From: Gemmatimonadota bacterium
GTDB lineage: Bacteria; Gemmatimonadota; Gemmatimonadetes; Gemmatimonadales; Gemmatimonadaceae
Reading direction: 5' to 3'
Assembly: GCA_947475795.1 (NCBI GenBank)
Contig: CANJOX010000183.1
Coordinates: 1 to 6,605 of the forward strand
DNA: 6,605 nt
The translations under genes and the position numbers were made by a program. Shown here one piece after another: positions 5,525 to 6,605 of this stretch; the stretch's first letter is position 1, and each line of letters begins with the position of its first letter. The notes beneath the pieces were generated by a model. That model searched no databases. It was not told the DNA's origin and worked only from the letters and a program-made list of their open reading frames with translations.

Positions 5525-6469
5525 ATGTCCACGATCGACTCCACCGCACGCCGCAGCGCCGAGGTGCCCGTCATGGTCGCTCCCTATGCGTCTCCGCTGA
5601 GCACCAGTGCCCGCAGTGCCCGGGACGGGATGGGCGTGTCGGTACAAATGGCACCGTACATCCCGGCACCGTGGCGCGGGAGGCCGTCGCTCGAACGCGC
5701 CGTTGCGCCGCTGCCGTTGGACCGAGCCGGCGAGGAGACCCGCACCGTCGCGGCGGGAGCGTGGGGCACGCCTGAGGTCGAGGCGGCCACTCCCGAGGTA
5801 GCACGAGTCGCGCCGGCCATTCCGTGGATCGACGCCTTTCTGGCGGCGACGCCGGCACTGCCGATGCGCGCCATCGAACCGCCGCCGTTTCCGGAACGGG
5901 AAATCGCGCCGTCATTCCTGGCCGCGATGGCCGACACGGGATTCGCCGAAGAACCCGCCCCAAGGTCGGCGACCCCGTTCGCGGTGCCGGCGGTGGAGTC
6001 GCCGACAGACGATTGGGCGCTCGGTGACGCAGCGCAGGAATTGGAGGCGCTGGCGCACGATTTTCATGGACGTGGGGCCGTCATGCGCCGTGCGCTTGAG
6101 TCCGACGGGCTGTTTGAGAGTGCGGTGGCGCCGGAGTTCCTGCCAGCATGGAGCGATGACGATCTCATCGACATCATGCCTCGGTCGTCGGCGCGCACGT
6201 CTGGCCCGTCTCCGTCTGTTGCGCCGACCTCCTCCGGTGATTCGGGGGCGCCCGAGATGGCGGCACCTCCGGCCAACATTGAGCCGTGGGCGGACCAAGC
6301 ACGACGGTCTGGTACAGACGGGGCTGAAGCCGCGGCTCGCGCGCTTGAGTTGTTGGCACGTCGGGTTCGCGACGGCGAACTCTCGCTGACGGGATACGAA
6401 CCGCGTCTCGGGGATGCCGCCGTCCTCGCTGCCGCGCTGGCGGCCCTCCTCGGCGTTCGGCCCTCGTGA
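5525..6469 (+). CDS. Uncharacterised Pro/Ala-rich protein with helical C-terminus
   Basis: I do not recognise this 314-residue protein. It is rich in Ala, Pro, Ser, Glu and Arg, has no signal peptide, membrane segment or cysteine, and looks largely disordered. Short motifs recur: MVAPYASP (17-24) and MAPYIPAP (42-49); TPEVEAATPEV (82-92); and aromatic-centred segments IPWIDAFLA (99-107), APSFLAAM (128-135), APEFLPAW (202-209) and IEPWADQA (252-259). An acidic DDDLIDIM lies at 211-218. The last 45 residues look folded: amphipathic helix ARALELLARRVRDGEL (271-286), a GYEPRLGD turn, then a very Ala/Leu-rich helix to the end. Codon use and frame quality match the neighbours, so it is probably expressed. 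I start at ATG 5525; a GTG at 5462 would add 21 residues and place the hairpin inside the gene. No clear Shine-Dalgarno precedes either start. Function is unknown; a scaffold or regulatory partner protein is only a guess. Confidence 0.72.
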   Translation: MSTIDSTARRSAEVPVMVAPYASPLSTSARSARDGMGVSVQMAPYIPAPWRGRPSLERAVAPLPLDRAGEETRTVAAGAWGTPEVEAATPEVARVAPAIPWIDAFLAATPALPMRAIEPPPFPEREIAPSFLAAMADTGFAEEPAPRSATPFAVPAVESPTDDWALGDAAQELEALAHDFHGRGAVMRRALESDGLFESAVAPEFLPAWSDDDLIDIMPRSSARTSGPSPSVAPTSSGDSGAPEMAAPPANIEPWADQARRSGTDGAEAAARALELLARRVRDGELSLTGYEPRLGDAAVLAAALAALLGVRPS

Positions 6470-6493
6470 GGATCGCTTGACCTCGGTGCGCTG

Positions 6494-6605
6494 ATGGCCG
6501 TCGCGGTCCGGCGCTATCGCGTCGAGGGTGAGGTCCAGGGGGTCGGCTTCCGCTGGTTCGTCCGTGAGCGGGCGCGGGCGCTGGGTTTGTCGGGCGTCGT
6601 GCGCA
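6494..6605 (+). CDS. acyP: Acylphosphatase, N-terminal part (3' end outside window)
   Basis: The first 37 codons of an acylphosphatase, a small (about 90-residue) cytoplasmic enzyme that hydrolyses the carboxyl-phosphate bond of acyl phosphates. Visible is the signature GEVQGVGFRWFVRERA (12-27), including the phosphate-binding loop and the catalytic arginine at residue 20, followed by LGLSGVVR at the edge. The catalytic asparagine of the family normally comes right after this; the window ends on the first base (A) of that codon, consistent with Asn. The ATG at 6494 is chosen because it lies right before the family's first beta strand (RRYRVEGEVQG) and no ATG or GTG is in frame in the 24-nt gap behind the preceding gene. 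That gap shows no Shine-Dalgarno at the usual distance. Confidence 0.93.
   Translation, partial: MAVAVRRYRVEGEVQGVGFRWFVRERARALGLSGVVR

Noticed and set aside
4301..5647. Several - strand open frames opposite surE, pcm and the following gene
   Set aside because: All mirror strong + strand genes and have unnatural Ser/Arg/Pro composition.
1..6605. CRISPR array, insertion sequence, tRNA or attachment site
   Set aside because: No regularly spaced repeats, terminal inverted repeats, transposase motifs or tRNA-like folds were seen by eye.

Overview
This window looks like an ordinary chromosomal housekeeping segment of a GC-rich bacterium. All readable genes lie on the + strand and are tightly packed. 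High GC, GTG starts, stop/start overlaps and the gene order (DUF512 protein, der, plsY, gpsA, MerR-type regulator, surE, pcm, uncharacterised protein, acylphosphatase) would fit a Gemmatimonadota genome. That assignment is an inference from protein flavour and order, not something the sequence proves. There is no sign of mobile elements, CRISPR, tRNA or rRNA, phage genes or recent transfer.

Layout. Positions 2-703 hold the 3' part of a DUF512-family gene whose radical-SAM half is off the left edge. It overlaps der (700-2013, tandem-GTPase ribosome-assembly factor) by ATGA. der overlaps plsY (2010-2627, acyl-phosphate:glycerol-3-phosphate acyltransferase) by GTGA, and plsY overlaps gpsA (2624-3628, glycerol-3-phosphate dehydrogenase) by ATGA. 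The gpsA stop abuts the GTG start of a small MerR-type DNA-binding protein (3629-4006). After a 43-nt pyrimidine-rich leader come surE (4050-4808, nucleotidase) and pcm (4793-5449, isoaspartyl methyltransferase), which overlap by 16 nt. A 75-nt spacer with a GCGTACG hairpin precedes an unrecognised proline/alanine-rich protein (5525-6469). The right edge cuts the beginning of an acylphosphatase gene (6494 to the end).

How the genes fit together. GpsA makes sn-glycerol-3-phosphate and PlsY acylates it to lysophosphatidic acid, so the middle of the cluster is the entry to phospholipid synthesis, joined to a ribosome GTPase. SurE and Pcm are a classic repair/stationary-phase pair. Acylphosphatase hydrolyses acyl phosphates, the class of compound PlsY uses, but a functional link is only speculative. 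The first five genes are probably one translationally coupled transcript. surE-pcm may belong to it or have its own promoter.

No exotic new system is evident. The least explained items are the uncharacterised protein with its aromatic-proline motifs and helical C-terminus, the hairpin in front of it, the stand-alone MerR regulator inside the operon, and a few substitutions in otherwise canonical motifs (Der G1 and Pcm SAM loop).
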